64,000 bases of DNA from Phytophthora colocasiae (GCA_018806915.1 JAGKQI010000047.1:310001-374000), one strand, 5' to 3'; counted from the first letter of the stretch, positions 8,551 to 20,893 are shown. A program made the numbers and translations. Notes: generated by a model from the sequence alone, not told the origin.

Positions 8551-10689
8551 CTATTTGGATAACACGGACCAGAAAGCGTCTTGCGAGAGCTGCACATTGG
8601 CCACCGTTCTCATACGGCGCTTGCCCTGCTTCTGCTTCGCTAGTAGTTTCTTCTTACGTGTACTATCGCCACCACCCACGGTTTTACCTGACTTGATAAG
8701 GACATCCTTACGATAGGGGGCAATCCTTTCCTTGGCGAAGACCTTGCCACCCAACGCTGCCTGAATAGAGATCTCGTACTGCTGTCGGTCGATCACGCGC
8801 TTGAGCTTCTGACACAGTGCGCGCCCGTCCGGCGTGGCTCTGCTTCGGTGACACACGAAAGAGAGCGCGTCCAGTACTTTGCCATTGATCAGCAGATCAA
8901 CCTTGACGATATCCGACTTTTGAGGCTCAATCTCCCGGTAATTCAGCGTTGCTAAACGAGCAAAAAATGTTAAACACTATGTCAATACAGCAGATTTAAA
9001 TGGACAAGACTCACCGTATCCGGACGAAATGGTCTTCAGCTCGTTGTAAAAGTTCGTCACCACCTCTTGCCACGGAACATTAATCGTCACGATAACGCGC
9101 TCATCCTCGAGATACACGAGATTCGTCTGCACACCGCGTTTCTCCTTAGCCAGTGCCAATACAGGGCCCAAATACGACGACGGGGTGATAATGGACGCTT
9201 CAACCATAGGCTCAAGGATCTCGTAGTACTTGGTCGATTCCGGGAATGCGCCAGGTGTCTCCACACTAAACTGTTCGCCCTTGGGGTCAATCACTGTATA
9301 CGGCACCATGGGCGCAGTTACCATCACTTGAATGCCTTGTTCATCCGAGAGACGTTGGTGGAACACTTCCATGTGCAATAGACCCAAGAACCCACAACGA
9401 AAGCCCATACCCAACGCCCCACTGGTTTCTTGCTGAGCCGTGACACTGGCATCGTTCAGCGTCAACTTCTCAATAGCAACACGCAACTCGTCAAAGCTCG
9501 AGTCGTCCGTAGGGTACATACTGGCAAACACCATACTACGCGCTTCTTGAAAACCCGGTAGAGCTTTCAGGTCAGCAGATGCAGCTCCTTCACGGAAAAA
9601 CGTATCTCCAACCTTCGCTTCCGTCGTGGATTTCATCCCGGCAATGATGTAGCCAACCTGACCAGCATATAACCCCTGGGTCTTGTGTCGTCCAGGCAGT
9701 AGTAACCCTGTCTCCTGAACATCGTGTTTCGTTTTCTGATGAGCACTGTAGATTTTATCGCCAGGGAAGATGGCGCCATCTACAACCTTTACAAGACACA
9801 CAGTTCCACGGTAGTCGTCGTAGTACGAATCCACTAGCAAACACCTCAGTGGTGCACTAGGGTCGCATTCTACAGGTGGAGGCAAGCGATCTACCACCGC
9901 CGGTAGTACGTCCTTAATTCCATCTCCGCTCTTCGCAGACGTCAGTAGAACCTCGTCCGGATCAACGTCCAGCAGTGATGATAAACTCAAGATACTGTCG
10001 TCCACCTCGGCATGAGGCATGTCGATCTTGGTTAAAACTGGCACAACGTGAAGGTTCCTCTCCTTTGCAGCGTAATAAGTGGCCAACGTCTGAGCTTGAA
10101 TACCCTGCGAACAGTCCACGAGTAGAAGAACCCCTTCACAAGCTGATAGAGACCTGTTCACCTCGTAACTGAAGTCTACATGACCGGGAGTGTCCACCAA
10201 ATTGAGCATGAACGTTTCTCCCGTTTTCGGGTCTTTGTGCACCATTGAAGCTGTCTGAGCTTTAACAGTGATACCTCGTTCTCTTTCCACCTTTAAATTG
10301 TCCAGGAATTGAGCACTTTCACGTTCTTTACGAGAGATATTGCCGCTTGTTTCCAGGAGACGATCAGCTAGTGTCTATAAAAATAGAAATTAATTCTGCA
10401 GCGTTAGTTCAACTTCTCACTTACAAAGACACCAACATTTGTTTAAAACACTAACGGTTTAACATGAAGAACGCACCGATTTACCATGGTCAATGTGCGC
10501 CACAATGCTAAAGTTGCGGATGCGTTCGGGCGTGAATTCCTCCAGCCGCTCCGACATGTAAGGCCCCACCGTTCTAGGTGTGAGCGCTTCATCCTCCTTG
10601 ACATCCCTCGAGGCTGTAGCAAGCCAGCGCGTGCGTAGCGGGGCCGCAGACAGCGCGCGTAGCAGCGTCCGACGTCGCACCGCCAGCAT
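8551..10689 (-). CDS. GUF1: Mitochondrial elongation factor 4 GTPase (LepA/GUF1)
   Basis: Three exons on the minus strand: 10689-10477, 10374-9015 and 8951-8551, giving 657 residues. Introns are GT-AG (10375-10476 and 8952-9014). The first splits the P-loop between GKS and T (AHIDHGKS / TLADRLLETSG). The GTPase motifs ERERGITVKAQ, VDTPGHVDFSYEV and LTKIDMPHAEVD follow, then the LepA-specific domains, including GALGMGFRCGFLGLLHMEV, SGYATLNYR and the basic C-terminal region KKKLLAKQKQGKRRMR. The Arg-rich N-terminus (MLAVRRRTLLRAL) fits a mitochondrial targeting peptide. LepA/GUF1 back-translocates stalled ribosomes and supports mitochondrial translation under stress. It is a conserved housekeeping gene between START-like copies. 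Confidence 0.94.
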
Positions 10690-10817
10690 TATTCAGTGTG
10701 TGTGGCTGTAGTCTAGCAACATTAGTGCAACATAAGTAATGCGACATAGTTTTAAACGCAACTTAATGTTAAAACGCAGAAACGATGATGGGCACGCTCC
10801 GGACCTCAATTTGAACA

Positions 10818-12312
10818 ATGGAGACGCTCGAAGGAGACGCGCTAGCGATGAATACAGAACTGGAAGAGCTATTCGCTGAGTTCGACAATAATAATGAGGC
10901 GCTTCTGTATGATGGGGTGTCAGATTTACCAGATTTAGAGCTTTTACTGCCTTCGGGCGACTTAAGCGACGATGTACTCAATTCACTGCTGTCGGAGACT
11001 GAAAAGGAAGTGAATTGTGAGGAATCAGAGGTGGAGGAGGAAGAACTGATAGTACCAGTTGATAGTTCTTCGAATTTGACTAGAGAACAGCAGGAAATGG
11101 AGCTGGCAGAGCGAGAGGTCAAGTTTCTAGAGGCGCAAAGAGATTTCCTTCAGTTCAAAGAGGACACTGGCGTCCAGAGGAACGAGAACAAGAAAGGTGG
11201 AGAACAAGTGGTGAAAGAAGAGAAAGATCGACTGCAGATGGCTACCAGACAGCAAGGTGAGCTGGTGGACGTCATGAACTTGCACAAACAAAGTCTTCAA
11301 GACTTGAGCCGCCTGATGACGGAGGCTTCACCCTTGATGCACTATGTAAGCTCTTGTTTTCAATACTTTTCAGCTACAAGATGGCATTAACTCGTGTTGT
11401 GTTCTGTATTCACAGCGTATGACGCTCATGACACCCATGGAATCGTACATTCGACTGGGCAAAGATCCTGCTGATCGACGTAGAAAGCTGCTGGAGCTAC
11501 GGGACGACAAGTTGGACGTTGTACGGCGGTTTGTAGCAGCACAGACCCGTGGCATCGACCCGACGCGTGAATTCTTCTACGTCGACACCTTCGAACGCTT
11601 TGGCAAGTTTTACACCGTGGACTTTAGCGTTTCCCTCGTGAACGGCATGACCGTGGACGAGGTGGCCGAAGTGATCCAGGACCAGTTCGTAGTGCCGCGC
11701 GACGGCGTCTCACGTCTATTGGGCTGCGTCACTAACAGAACTTACTACGACGGCATGGTGGACACTTTCCTGCACGCACGGACAGTGGAGCGCGTTGATC
11801 TGCCCGAGCGGTCGTGCGTCGGCCGCAGTTTCCTCGTACAGGAGTCGAACGCCGTCTTCTACCTCAAGCGGTTCACAGCCAGTGAGCTGGAAAGCTCCGA
11901 CGGCGGGCAAACAGGTGAACAAGATGATCTCACAGTCATGATGAGCGATTTCGTAGACGTGGACGAGCTCCATCCTTATCACAGCAACCGGGTAAGGAAG
12001 GACATTGCGGTCGGCATTACGCTACAGCGTCACGTCGGAGCCAACGGCGCGGAAGGTGTCGTCATGCGACGTTTCTCCTTTGTCAAGCATCATCTCAGCC
12101 GCCGGACAACGAGACCCGAAGTGGTGAACACCATCTCAACGCGAGTGCTACTTTGGGGACAAGCAGTGCGCCTGTGCATCGCAGAACGCCGTCGGCAGAA
12201 GCGAGATGCCCCCAAGCGCATCTGGAACACCCACACGTTCCCGCGACGGACGCCGAACGTAACATCGACGTCGCCGCGGTCCAGGACGGCCTGTGCCGGT
12301 GCTCATCAGTAA
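10818..12312 (+). CDS. START-like coiled-coil protein (subfamily A, divergent)
   Basis: Two exons, 10818-11345 and 11416-12312, joined across a 70-nt GT-AG intron in phase 0; 474 residues. The N-terminal 110 residues are very acidic; a coiled coil follows (REQQEMELAEREVKFLEAQRDF). Exon 2 begins at the position where paralogues carry their second intron and continues with MESYIRLGKDPADRR, then the START-like domain and the family motif FVDVDELHPYHS. The upstream intron of other family members is absent. The C-terminus from about residue 400 is Arg-rich and unlike the paralogues, perhaps because of drift. It is transcribed away from GUF1 with about 130 bp between the start codons, so the two may share a bidirectional promoter. 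Function unknown; START-like folds usually bind lipids or hydrophobic ligands. Confidence 0.75.
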
Positions 12313-15189
12313 TTTAAGCTCGTCTCCACGTACAGGTGCAACATGCAGCATCTTAGCCATCCATGGTTGTGTCAGATATAACAAGCTCTACGCCAAAGTC
12401 TCTCGTTGTGCTTGCATGATAGTGTCCTACTCTGTTCTCAAAACCATTCATTGCGATTCGCAATTTGCGAATGGTGCTCGTTGCAGTTGAAGTGTATACG
12501 GCAACTTACCTGTAAACTACAAGCATAACTCTACAGTATCAGGCGGCGGCCCGTTCGAAGCTGCCGGCATGCGAGGAAGGAATACAGTCCCAAAACGAGA
12601 TACGGAGACAGGAAGGAAGGAAGGCCACGCGCCGTTCGATCTCGAGATTGGTGACGGAAAGCTTGCACTTCAACAACATCCACGTAGCATTCTATGTACG
12701 TGTAGTCGCGCTGGTCATCGTCTGCATGGCAGCCGAATTCCGAGCACAAGAGTTGAGCATCCATTCGAAGAGGGCACGCAGTCAGTTGATCCCCATCTTG
12801 GGACCTCTCGCCGCTCGAGCCCCAACAAGATGGGGGATCCTAGTTGAGTCCGCTCAAGGAGCCGGAGCGACTTGGTCGAATCCGAGGTTCGACGGCGAAT
12901 CGGACCGCGTGGTTGGTGGTGCTGGGCCCGTCGGCTCAAATCTCCGGAGGTCGAAAAATACAGGATCCCCTCCGGCTAGAGGCCTGAAGTGAAGCCACTC
13001 GGGAAGCAGACCATTTAGTCGAAGTCCAATGTCGCGCATTCCACGAGGCCATACGTTTCGTCCCAAAGATACATGTACATACTGTACCATGACTCATCGG
13101 TAAGGCCAGCTTGAATGGCTCCGGTGCAGTTTTGCCCCTTGCCTCTTGGCGGGACTTCAGTGTTTTTCGGTTTGCTTGTCATGCACGTGACACAGATGAT
13201 CCCACTGCTTGATTGGAGGAGGACGCTTTTCTGTTTGCCAACTCTGCTTCAAATCGCATGTATCCTCTCGCGTGCAGTACGGTACGGTACGGTGCAGGTG
13301 AACCTTGGCCTTTGCAACGAGCTCTTGAGCTCTTGAGGTTCTGGGGGTGGCTTCCTATCAATCTCGGAGCTGGCCCAACACAGGTAGGGATCCATCCCAT
13401 CAAGGTACGTGATCTCGAGGATTCCATCTACACCCGTGACATCCGTAGAACCGAACGAACTGCAACGTTCAAGTAAACCATCGCGAGGTAATCTCCATAC
13501 AAACGTAATGACAAGCGAGCCGCTACATGCGTTTGTTAACGTTACGATGGTGCAGACACCATCTAAGTGCCGGCAGTGAAGATTCCGTTTCGGTGGAAGA
13601 TTCGATCGTGTGTGGCAATGCAATGCCGACACAAACCTTCAGCAATAGCTCGCATCTGCTTTGCTAAATGCACACATCGGACTGAAGGTTCAAAGGAGGC
13701 GGAGCGAAGGCACACAGCGCCTTCTGATAAACCGGCAAGATCCGGAAGCTTCACTTGTCAAGATGAGCAGCGCGTGCTCTTTCGCTGCGTCTCACCGCTG
13801 GGAAAGCATTTGCTTTTCAAGAACGACCTGTCAAGGAAAAGAAGATCATTTGACGTTGCAGTGGAGTCCAAGCTGGCATCGTGATCAGTTTTCCTTCGCG
13901 TCTGCCTCTATTGGGCTGAATCCTCGAGCCAAGACACATCGAGCGAGCGGAATTCGGTGGAGATTCGCCGTCACTGGTGCAGAGACCACCGTCGTCGGCC
14001 AAGAAACGCATTGGAGCCCGTCGCGTCACACTTTTCGGGCAACCGGCAGACTAGCAAGCTTCGACACCGGATCTCCGCCACGCCGCTTCGTGTCGCAGCG
14101 CAGCTACAGCGTGCCAGCACTGGCGGGTAGCCATCGTATGTAAGCCATTGGTCATTGACGCTGGTTGGCAGACAACAGCAAGTGATCTAGGCCTATCCGT
14201 GCACTGGTGCACCCATCCATTATCGACTCGGTGCGGTTTTCTGCCTGCTACCGCGGCCATAAGTCCGGCGTGGCATGGGCCATACTATGGCCAGGTGCAA
14301 GCAGAAGCGGAGGCGACAGCTTTCACCGTCGGCACCAACGTTGGCAACGCACCACGCAGCCAGCCAAAAGCTCTCGCCAGATCGTCGAGAAGCCTGGAAA
14401 CCGAGGCTCAAGCGCCCCATCGAGATGCCAAAGCGTGATCGCGCTAGAGTGGCGCTCAATGTCCACTATGCTGACATCTGTGGGCTTCGCAGTGCAACCT
14501 ACCTGTCAGATCTAATAAAAACGGTTTTGTATCTTCTTGTTTAAGAGATAGTTACCAATAAAAACCTATATATAATAATACCCCGTCTACTACGTTCTAA
14601 CCGTTTTGAGGCTCCCGGCGAAGACGACGTTCGTCGCTGAGCACGCGCGCTTCACAACGTTGCAGACGCCACTTGCGCGCGAGCCTTATGCCTGCGTGTG
14701 TGGATCTTGCCTCATCTTATCTTCCACCAGCCGCAGTTTGTGTTAGACCGCCTGCATATGGGGCTTCTTGAGTGTACGCGCCGCGAAATACCAGCTCGTG
14801 AACACAGCTGAAGTCAAATGAAGCGATCCATGTGGTCGATAGTGAGTCGCAATAGCAGGAGCTTGTCCTCCACTGCGGTGGAAATCCATTCCATTCAACA
14901 TGTAGCGGCGCGGCAAGTGTCTGCCTGGCCGGCTGTAATGACTGCAAGTCATCTTGGTTGCACCTCCCTCCCACTTGACCTGTCCACGCGTTGACCTGCT
15001 GGCATACAGCAATTGCAATGCCAGGAGGAGCGAGCTGGCAACGACGGGGCTATGGATCCCTGTCTGCTCAAGCTCGGTTCACCTGCCAGAGGCGTGTCAG
15101 TCAGTCGGGTCAAGGCCATCAAACTCCCCCCTTCCTCCATCTCGTCATTTCAGAATTCGACGCCTCGAGCACAAGTTCATAGTGACACA
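12313..15189. other. Long stretch without a recognised gene
   Basis: Many short open frames overlap on both strands, but none has a family motif, a convincing start or splice sites. Small structure seen: an imperfect hairpin (12788-12800 with 12826-12839) and a run of GGTAC units near 13277-13293. The last few hundred bases should include the promoter and 5' leader of the gene at 15190. Confidence 0.5.
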
Positions 15190-15774
15190 ATGGTTGCCAT
15201 CTCCACCTCGACGCACTCGGCTCACAACGCCGTGGGCCTTAGCAACGCGCCCGCTACGGGCCTCAACAAGTGCAGGTACAAAACCGGCAAGTGCACCAAT
15301 GTCCGCTCCAGCAAGCGCAACGGCCAGCCGCACCAGCTCTGCCTGTACCACCGCGACAAGGCCAACAAGATCCAGCGCAAGTTCGACCGTCAAAAACGCC
15401 AGGTCGCTCGCACCAAGAAGGCTCGTGACACACACGGCAGCCTCAGTGGTTTGGCCTCTCCGTCCTCCATCTCTATGCTGGACATGGCTGCACTTGCAGG
15501 TCTCACTCCGATGCACGAACCGGCCGTGTCTCCCGCCGGTTCCACGTACTCGACGTCTTCCTCGATGTCCTTCTCTTCTCTGGCCTCGGACGACGTCATT
15601 TACACGCCCGACTCGATGGACTGCGGTCTCAACGAGAGTGTCTGGACTGATCTGCCGGTCGCCGCTGCTTCGTACCTGGGCGAGTACTCGGACATGCCCA
15701 TGCCCACAAGCTGCCACCAGAGCTACTTGTCTTCGGACGAGATCGACTTCCTGTGCTCTGCCGTTCTGGAGTAA
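15190..15774 (+). CDS. Cys/His zinc-binding (WRC-like) probable nuclear protein
   Basis: 194 residues from the ATG at 15190 (context CACAATGG). Residues about 27-72 form a conserved basic block: Lys-Cys-Arg-Tyr-Lys-Thr-Gly-Lys-Cys, then LCLYHRDKANKIQRKFDRQKR. Spacing is C-x5-C-x15-C-x2-H, like a C3H zinc knuckle such as the plant WRC motif. The basic tail after the His could contact DNA or RNA. The remainder is Ser/Thr-rich and acidic, ending in SSDEIDFLCSAVLE, which resembles an activation-type tail. I recall similar hypothetical proteins in oomycetes but no named function. Single exon, with a 3' region of about 500 bp before the next gene. Confidence 0.65.
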   Translation: MVAISTSTHSAHNAVGLSNAPATGLNKCRYKTGKCTNVRSSKRNGQPHQLCLYHRDKANKIQRKFDRQKRQVARTKKARDTHGSLSGLASPSSISMLDMAALAGLTPMHEPAVSPAGSTYSTSSSMSFSSLASDDVIYTPDSMDCGLNESVWTDLPVAAASYLGEYSDMPMPTSCHQSYLSSDEIDFLCSAVLE

Positions 15775-16301
15775 AACGAGCATAAGAGAACAATCATGGC
15801 CTCCCCTCAGCAATATGAGAGGGGAGTGTATGGACTTCTCAACGCTCCGAATCCGGTTGGCAAGTGCTGCAGTCGGCTTCACCTTTATCGAGCGTAACTC
15901 ATTAGTTATAGAGCATTGTGGCAGTAGCGTAGTAGACTTATAGCGTGTGTATAAAGGTCGGAAACATGGATATCTATCAACATTTCAATCTCTTGCCAAC
16001 TTCCAAAGTGGTCGATGCAACCGATTCCCGATTTGGCTCGGGACATTGCGGTCGTGCAAGTACGGAAACGTCGCTAGAGGTTTCAGGGCAATTGGAGGTG
16101 GCGCCCATAAAGCTCGCTCGAACGGCGTTCCGTTGATTGTATACCGTGACGGCGACGCCAATGACCCACGGCATCAGCCGTCTTTATCCACCGTCGAATC
16201 TCCACACACTACACCAGATCCAATCCCCACGTCATCTCCACGAAAGGAGGACACCGGTTCATCTCCACGTAGTCGGGGCCTGGGAACGGTAGAGCGGCGC
16301 G
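15775..16301. other. Intergenic region
   Basis: Contains the 3' end of the gene at 15190 and the upstream region of the gene at 16302. A short hairpin-like run (CTCCCCTCAGCAATATGAGAGGGGAG, near 15801-15827) just downstream of the stop could mark transcript end processing. No other gene is supported. Confidence 0.5.
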
Positions 16302-18899
16302 ATGCAAATGCACCGGGCCACGCCGTCTCCGGTGCCTCGGCACTCGACACCGTCACCGCCACCGGGAGTGACAACGGAAGCGATGGGTGAAGCTACTGCA
16401 GCAGCTTCCATTCTGAGTGCCAACCAGTTCAAGTTGCTCTACCTCATCAGTTTGTACGCGGTGGCGTCCAACTCGACACGACAGAACGAGCGCTGGATTC
16501 GACACGTCCCGTTGTTGGTGCTCATGTTTGAAGGGATCCTGTGCGACGCTTTCGATTTTGACTATGCGCCGGCATCCATGCGGCTCTCGTTCAAGGGCAA
16601 AACACTGCGACGATGGATTAACTTTTCACGAGAAGGCAAAGCAGCAATAGATGATCTCTGGGCCTTGCGTCTTATCAACGGCCTCAAACTTTCTAGTGAC
16701 GATTTCCAGCCCATTACAGCGTACCAAGTGTCTCTAAAAGGTCAGTTGGCGCTACGATTTCTGCCTCGATACTTCCAGGATACAGTGGACGCCTTCCTTT
16801 ACCCTCCAGCACCACTCGAAAAGCGTCTCCTTGTTGTACGATATGATGGTCAACACTTCGTCCTGCGCTCGGGGGGATACAGTAAACCTAGTAGTATTAC
16901 GGAAAGCGACGATGTGTCGTACGTATCCAGTCCGTTCTTACCACGATGTCTTCGATCTCGATCCGGAGGGTACTACAAAGTTCAGGAACGGAGTAATGCA
17001 GATAGAGCTCGAGAGTGCGCATTAGGAGCTACCAGTATCACCAAGAAAACTTCGGAAGCTGTGACGTTAGGAGACGTCTATGCGCTTATTGGGGAGTGGG
17101 TACCATTCGGTACGAACCAAATTGTGGCTTTGAACGAGCGTATGGGCGTTCTAGATCGATGTCAAGGTGGAATCCTAACCAGTTGCGTGGATAGCAACCC
17201 TACGGACACTCAGTTTCGAGTCCCTGTTGGTCAGACGCAAGTTCGAGTATTGGACTATGATTTCGTACGCTTTACCAACTTCGAGGCCGAGAGCCACTTC
17301 CCTGAAACGCCAGGTATTGTACAGATTGAGAACTTTGGCATGCACTTAAACAGTGATGGCTCGCTCATTTACGGCATCAAAGTGGAGGCTATTATGGATC
17401 GTTTGGGCGACGATGTGGCTATTGATCATCTCTCTCGCCTTCTAGTGGATGTACATCAAGATTCCTCCATGTTGGTCAATGACCTCCTCTCTTGTTATCA
17501 GTTGAGTCTACTGGAAATGCTTTACCTTGGCGACTCCTTTCAACGCAACAAGTACAACTGCATCCTTAGTAAACAGATTCAGCCCAAACTACCGGCTCAA
17601 GCCTATGCTAGCGATCCTCGGTACGCCAATGAATTGGCTCAAGTACTTGGGGACATCCACGCTAGCCACGACCTGACTCCAGACGATGTTCTGGTTGTGG
17701 GGAAGGCTGGATGCCTCTTTTCCGGTCCGAATGTATTCCGATACGAGCACGTTTTCACCTCATACGTCGGTCTAGTATGTCGCGATATCTTCATCAAGAA
17801 CTTCTTCGCACGGACGTTTGTACTGGACGCAACACTGAAAGAAATCCGTCAACTCATTCACAAAGTACATCGAGAACCAGCCACAGCGTTGCAAGTCCGA
17901 GAGAAGTTATCGGCAGTGTCAAAGGACACAATTTTACTAGCTGAGACGCTCGAATACCTCTTGGATTCTTTAGAGAATGTCGATCTCTCGCCTTCTGGTA
18001 ACTTTGCAGACGACTTGGAGGAAAGCGATGATATTGGAGACGGAGTCAGAAGGAGGACGTTTGTTGGATCTCCTGAATCAGACGTAGATGCTCGGTTGTT
18101 TCAGGTTTTAGCACTGCCTCAACTTAAAGCTCAGACAATTATGCGGTGTCACGACTCGATCAAACTCATGGAGAATACGATGCTGCAGCTGGAGCAGCTC
18201 CAGGTGATCGCAGAGTCTACAGCAACGAATCAGCTCGAAGTCGCTTGTTCTCGAGTGAATCTCAATACCCGCGCACTCATGACAGCGATAGCTAAACAGT
18301 CTCGGATGTCTGTCACGTTGCAAGCAATGCAGTATTTTGTAGGCGGCATCTTCATTTTTGATGTCATTGACCGATTAACTGGAGGCACGTGGAATGGTCA
18401 CATACCCGACTGGGCACTGACGTCTCTCATTGATCCAGTACTCCACCACCCATTTCTTTGGTGGGGGATCAATTTGCTGTTGTTTGGAGCGTCCGTTGCA
18501 GCTTTGAAGTTCATCTCGGATTGGTTGGTACGATGTTCATTAGGCTGGTGTGAAGCATCCTACGAGGTCAATAGACGCATTTCCCTCGTCAATCTCGACG
18601 TGTATTTGGCATCACGAGGCGTTCAGAGCAGCGTAGCTATCCGGAAAGCAGCCACGGGTGGAGCGAAGACAGCCAGTCGCTTTCGTCTACTCAAGTGGCA
18701 GGAGACTGATGTTGCGTTGTGGGGAGGAATTCGTCCGGAGATAGAGCTCTCTTTCGACGATAGACATGGTTTTTTACTGTTTGTATCATTTCGGTTCGAT
18801 GGTAAACGATCGCCGTGGATACTAGAGGATGAGTGTTACCAGAAGTTCCTTGAAATCTTTACGCGGAATGAGATTCTGCTGGAAAACGAACTGCCATGA
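16302..18899 (+). CDS. Large conserved-looking membrane protein of unknown function
   Basis: 865 residues in one exon from ATG 16302; an alternative start at 16383 (MGEATAAAS) would drop a Pro/Ser-rich 27-residue leader that looks non-conserved. The sequence is even in composition and reads like a globular protein for the first 650 residues. Two hydrophobic segments near the C-terminus (about residues 682-695, VGGIFIFDVIDRL, and 722-745, WWGINLLLFGASVAALKF) look like membrane helices or a hairpin, followed by about 110 soluble residues. A helical stretch before them (KLMENTMLQLEQLQVIAES) could be a coiled coil. No enzyme motif is recognised. It is probably a stramenopile-specific membrane protein; the function is unknown. 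Confidence 0.75.
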   Translation: MQMHRATPSPVPRHSTPSPPPGVTTEAMGEATAAASILSANQFKLLYLISLYAVASNSTRQNERWIRHVPLLVLMFEGILCDAFDFDYAPASMRLSFKGKTLRRWINFSREGKAAIDDLWALRLINGLKLSSDDFQPITAYQVSLKGQLALRFLPRYFQDTVDAFLYPPAPLEKRLLVVRYDGQHFVLRSGGYSKPSSITESDDVSYVSSPFLPRCLRSRSGGYYKVQERSNADRARECALGATSITKKTSEAVTLGDVYALIGEWVPFGTNQIVALNERMGVLDRCQGGILTSCVDSNPTDTQFRVPVGQTQVRVLDYDFVRFTNFEAESHFPETPGIVQIENFGMHLNSDGSLIYGIKVEAIMDRLGDDVAIDHLSRLLVDVHQDSSMLVNDLLSCYQLSLLEMLYLGDSFQRNKYNCILSKQIQPKLPAQAYASDPRYANELAQVLGDIHASHDLTPDDVLVVGKAGCLFSGPNVFRYEHVFTSYVGLVCRDIFIKNFFARTFVLDATLKEIRQLIHKVHREPATALQVREKLSAVSKDTILLAETLEYLLDSLENVDLSPSGNFADDLEESDDIGDGVRRRTFVGSPESDVDARLFQVLALPQLKAQTIMRCHDSIKLMENTMLQLEQLQVIAESTATNQLEVACSRVNLNTRALMTAIAKQSRMSVTLQAMQYFVGGIFIFDVIDRLTGGTWNGHIPDWALTSLIDPVLHHPFLWWGINLLLFGASVAALKFISDWLVRCSLGWCEASYEVNRRISLVNLDVYLASRGVQSSVAIRKAATGGAKTASRFRLLKWQETDVALWGGIRPEIELSFDDRHGFLLFVSFRFDGKRSPWILEDECYQKFLEIFTRNEILLENELP

Positions 18900-19399
18900 A
18901 GAACAAGTGACTCATACGTATCAGCATACAACGAGAGTCGCTGCCAGTTCAAAGTGGCAGACGACAGTACTTCTGTACTGTACCCCTGCTCAAAGCTTTA
19001 CCAAACTTTAACGGCACTCAGATTTATCCGTCGTTTGCTACACGTCGGGGAGGAGGGAGGTAGTGCAAGCCGTAGGAGAGAAAGCTGCTACCAGACTATT
19101 TAAACTGTGCCATCGAGGTTTAGTGCAAGCGCGGCGTATCCAATAATGCAACGAAACCAGTTGGCAGCAACCTTCACGGTCAATAGCAGAAAACAGACTA
19201 GTGAAAACCTCTTTGATAACAATTAACTGTAATATAGAATCAATTGAACAAGAGTTTTGTACCCAAAAAGTCTTTGATACCTAATACCCTGCGATGCTAC
19301 AAGATGTATCCATTTTGTCAAAGCGAATGGTAAACCGTGCGTCAACATAGTGATGATTTCGGTCGCTCATCCCCTTTAATTTTAACCAATCCGATACGC
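18900..19399. other. Intergenic region
   Basis: No gene or strong repeat is seen. It should hold the terminator of the 865-aa gene and the promoter of the START-like gene at 19400. Confidence 0.5.
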
Positions 19400-20893
19400 A
19401 TGTCGAATGTCGCGAAACTGGAAGTCTCACTCGACAAAGTGCTACGAACGAAGCAGACGCACATGACTCCAACCAGTAACAATAGACAATGCTCCAAGTA
19501 CGACATGGCTAGTCTATTAGGCGACGATACTTGTTCAGTGCAAACAGCAGGCCTGCAATTGCCGAAGCTTTCCATTGTGCTTCAGCAGAGAAATGGAGAT
19601 ACTATCACATCAACTCCAGCGTTGTCAACGCAAATTGTGAACCACGACGTCAAATTGACAGTGAAGACACCGAACGATCAGGAAACAGGTTGGAGTAAAC
19701 GCACTAAGCGTTTGGCGTCCGAGTGTGACGAAGAGAAGGGTACAGCGACGCTGACGTCTGCAGCTAAGAGGTGTCGCGGCAAATGGCGCAAACCAACGTA
19801 CCTCATCCGAAAGGTAGGTGGGACATGGAGTGGCAAGGGATAATTGATGTTAATTATTATTTTTTCTATGTAGGAAGAGAAGAGCGAACTACTGGAGCAT
19901 ATCAAGGAGCTGGAAAATCAAGTGTCATTTCTGCAGAACCGAACCAACATCGTGGCGTGGCAGGAGAAAGATCGGCAACAGATCGAGACGGAGATCAAGA
20001 ACAATGCGCTGCGCAATTCAGTAAAGCAACACCATTTTCGAGTTTTGTCTGCTCAATCTGCACTATCAGAGCTCACTCACTCTGTGAACAATCGGTGTCC
20101 GCTCGAAACGTACATTCATCTGGGTCGAGACTGGACCAAACGGTCTGAAATACTCGCGAGTCTTCGTGCCCAGCAGTGTCAAGACGCACTGGAACTTGTG
20201 GCGAAGCGCACCCAATTTATGACAGGGGCGCGAGAATTTAATGAAAACGCCCAGTTCGTGGACGAAGCGGGCGATTTCTGCTCGATTCACTTCGATATCA
20301 CGCCGCTGGAGGGACTGGAGACGGTGAAAGAGGCCTTCGACTTTATCAAGTTCCACATCAAGCACATGGATACCAAGCCGATGAAGTCAAAGTATACGTG
20401 CACCAGTGAGCTCGGAGACGACAATAGCGTCATGCACCGTCGCCTTATCATCTCGGAGGTCGAGAACGTGGCGACTGAAACCAACTTTGTCATGTTCTCG
20501 GAGCAGCGACCAAGTATAAAACGTCACGACGTAGACGCAGACCAGTCGTGCGACCAAGGTGTCATGGTGATGAATTTTGTGGACGAGGATGATCTGTATC
20601 CCTATCGTCCGCAGAACTGCGTTCGTCTGGACATCAGCGGCGTCATGACGCTCAAATCTTACCGTAAAGTGGTCAAAACCCCGAAAGGAGGGGAGAAGGA
20701 AGTCCCTGCAGTTGTGCTCACCCGGTGGATGTTACAGAAGTTGCGACGCACCGATTTACCGGTGCCGGAGCACGTACTGCAGACGATGCGCGACCGAATT
20801 AACGACCCCGGCAACGCAATTCTCCGAGCAGTTAAGGTCGCCCGCGCGCCGGTGGATCTCGAAGCCAAGGACATTATGGTGTTGAGTGTGTAG
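19400..20893 (+). CDS. START-like coiled-coil protein (subfamily A)
   Basis: Two exons, 19400-19813 and 19874-20893, with a 60-nt GT-AG intron; 477 residues. The intron falls after RKPTYLIRK, the same place as intron 1 of the paralogues at 32557, 37296, 38727, 39998 and 41577. The second family intron is absent: SALSELTHSV reads through. The N-terminus is basic (KRCRGKWRKPTYLIRK) and leads into a Leu/Glu coiled coil (EEKSELLEHIKELENQVSFL). The basic-plus-leucine layout resembles bZIP, but the Asn/Arg signature is not evident. The START-like domain has YIHLGRDWTKR, DFCSIHFDITPLEG and the signature FVDEDDLYPYRP. Function unknown; oomycete annotations of such proteins often say START-like. Confidence 0.85.

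Noticed and set aside
12648..12992. Frame with a hydrophobic N-terminal segment, considered as a secreted protein
   Set aside because: No RxLR or other effector motif, no repeat structure, and overlaps other frames equally long.
15145..15882. 245-residue antisense frame and a long plus-strand frame over the gene at 15190
   Set aside because: No conserved features; the Cys/His frame is the one with motifs and a good start.
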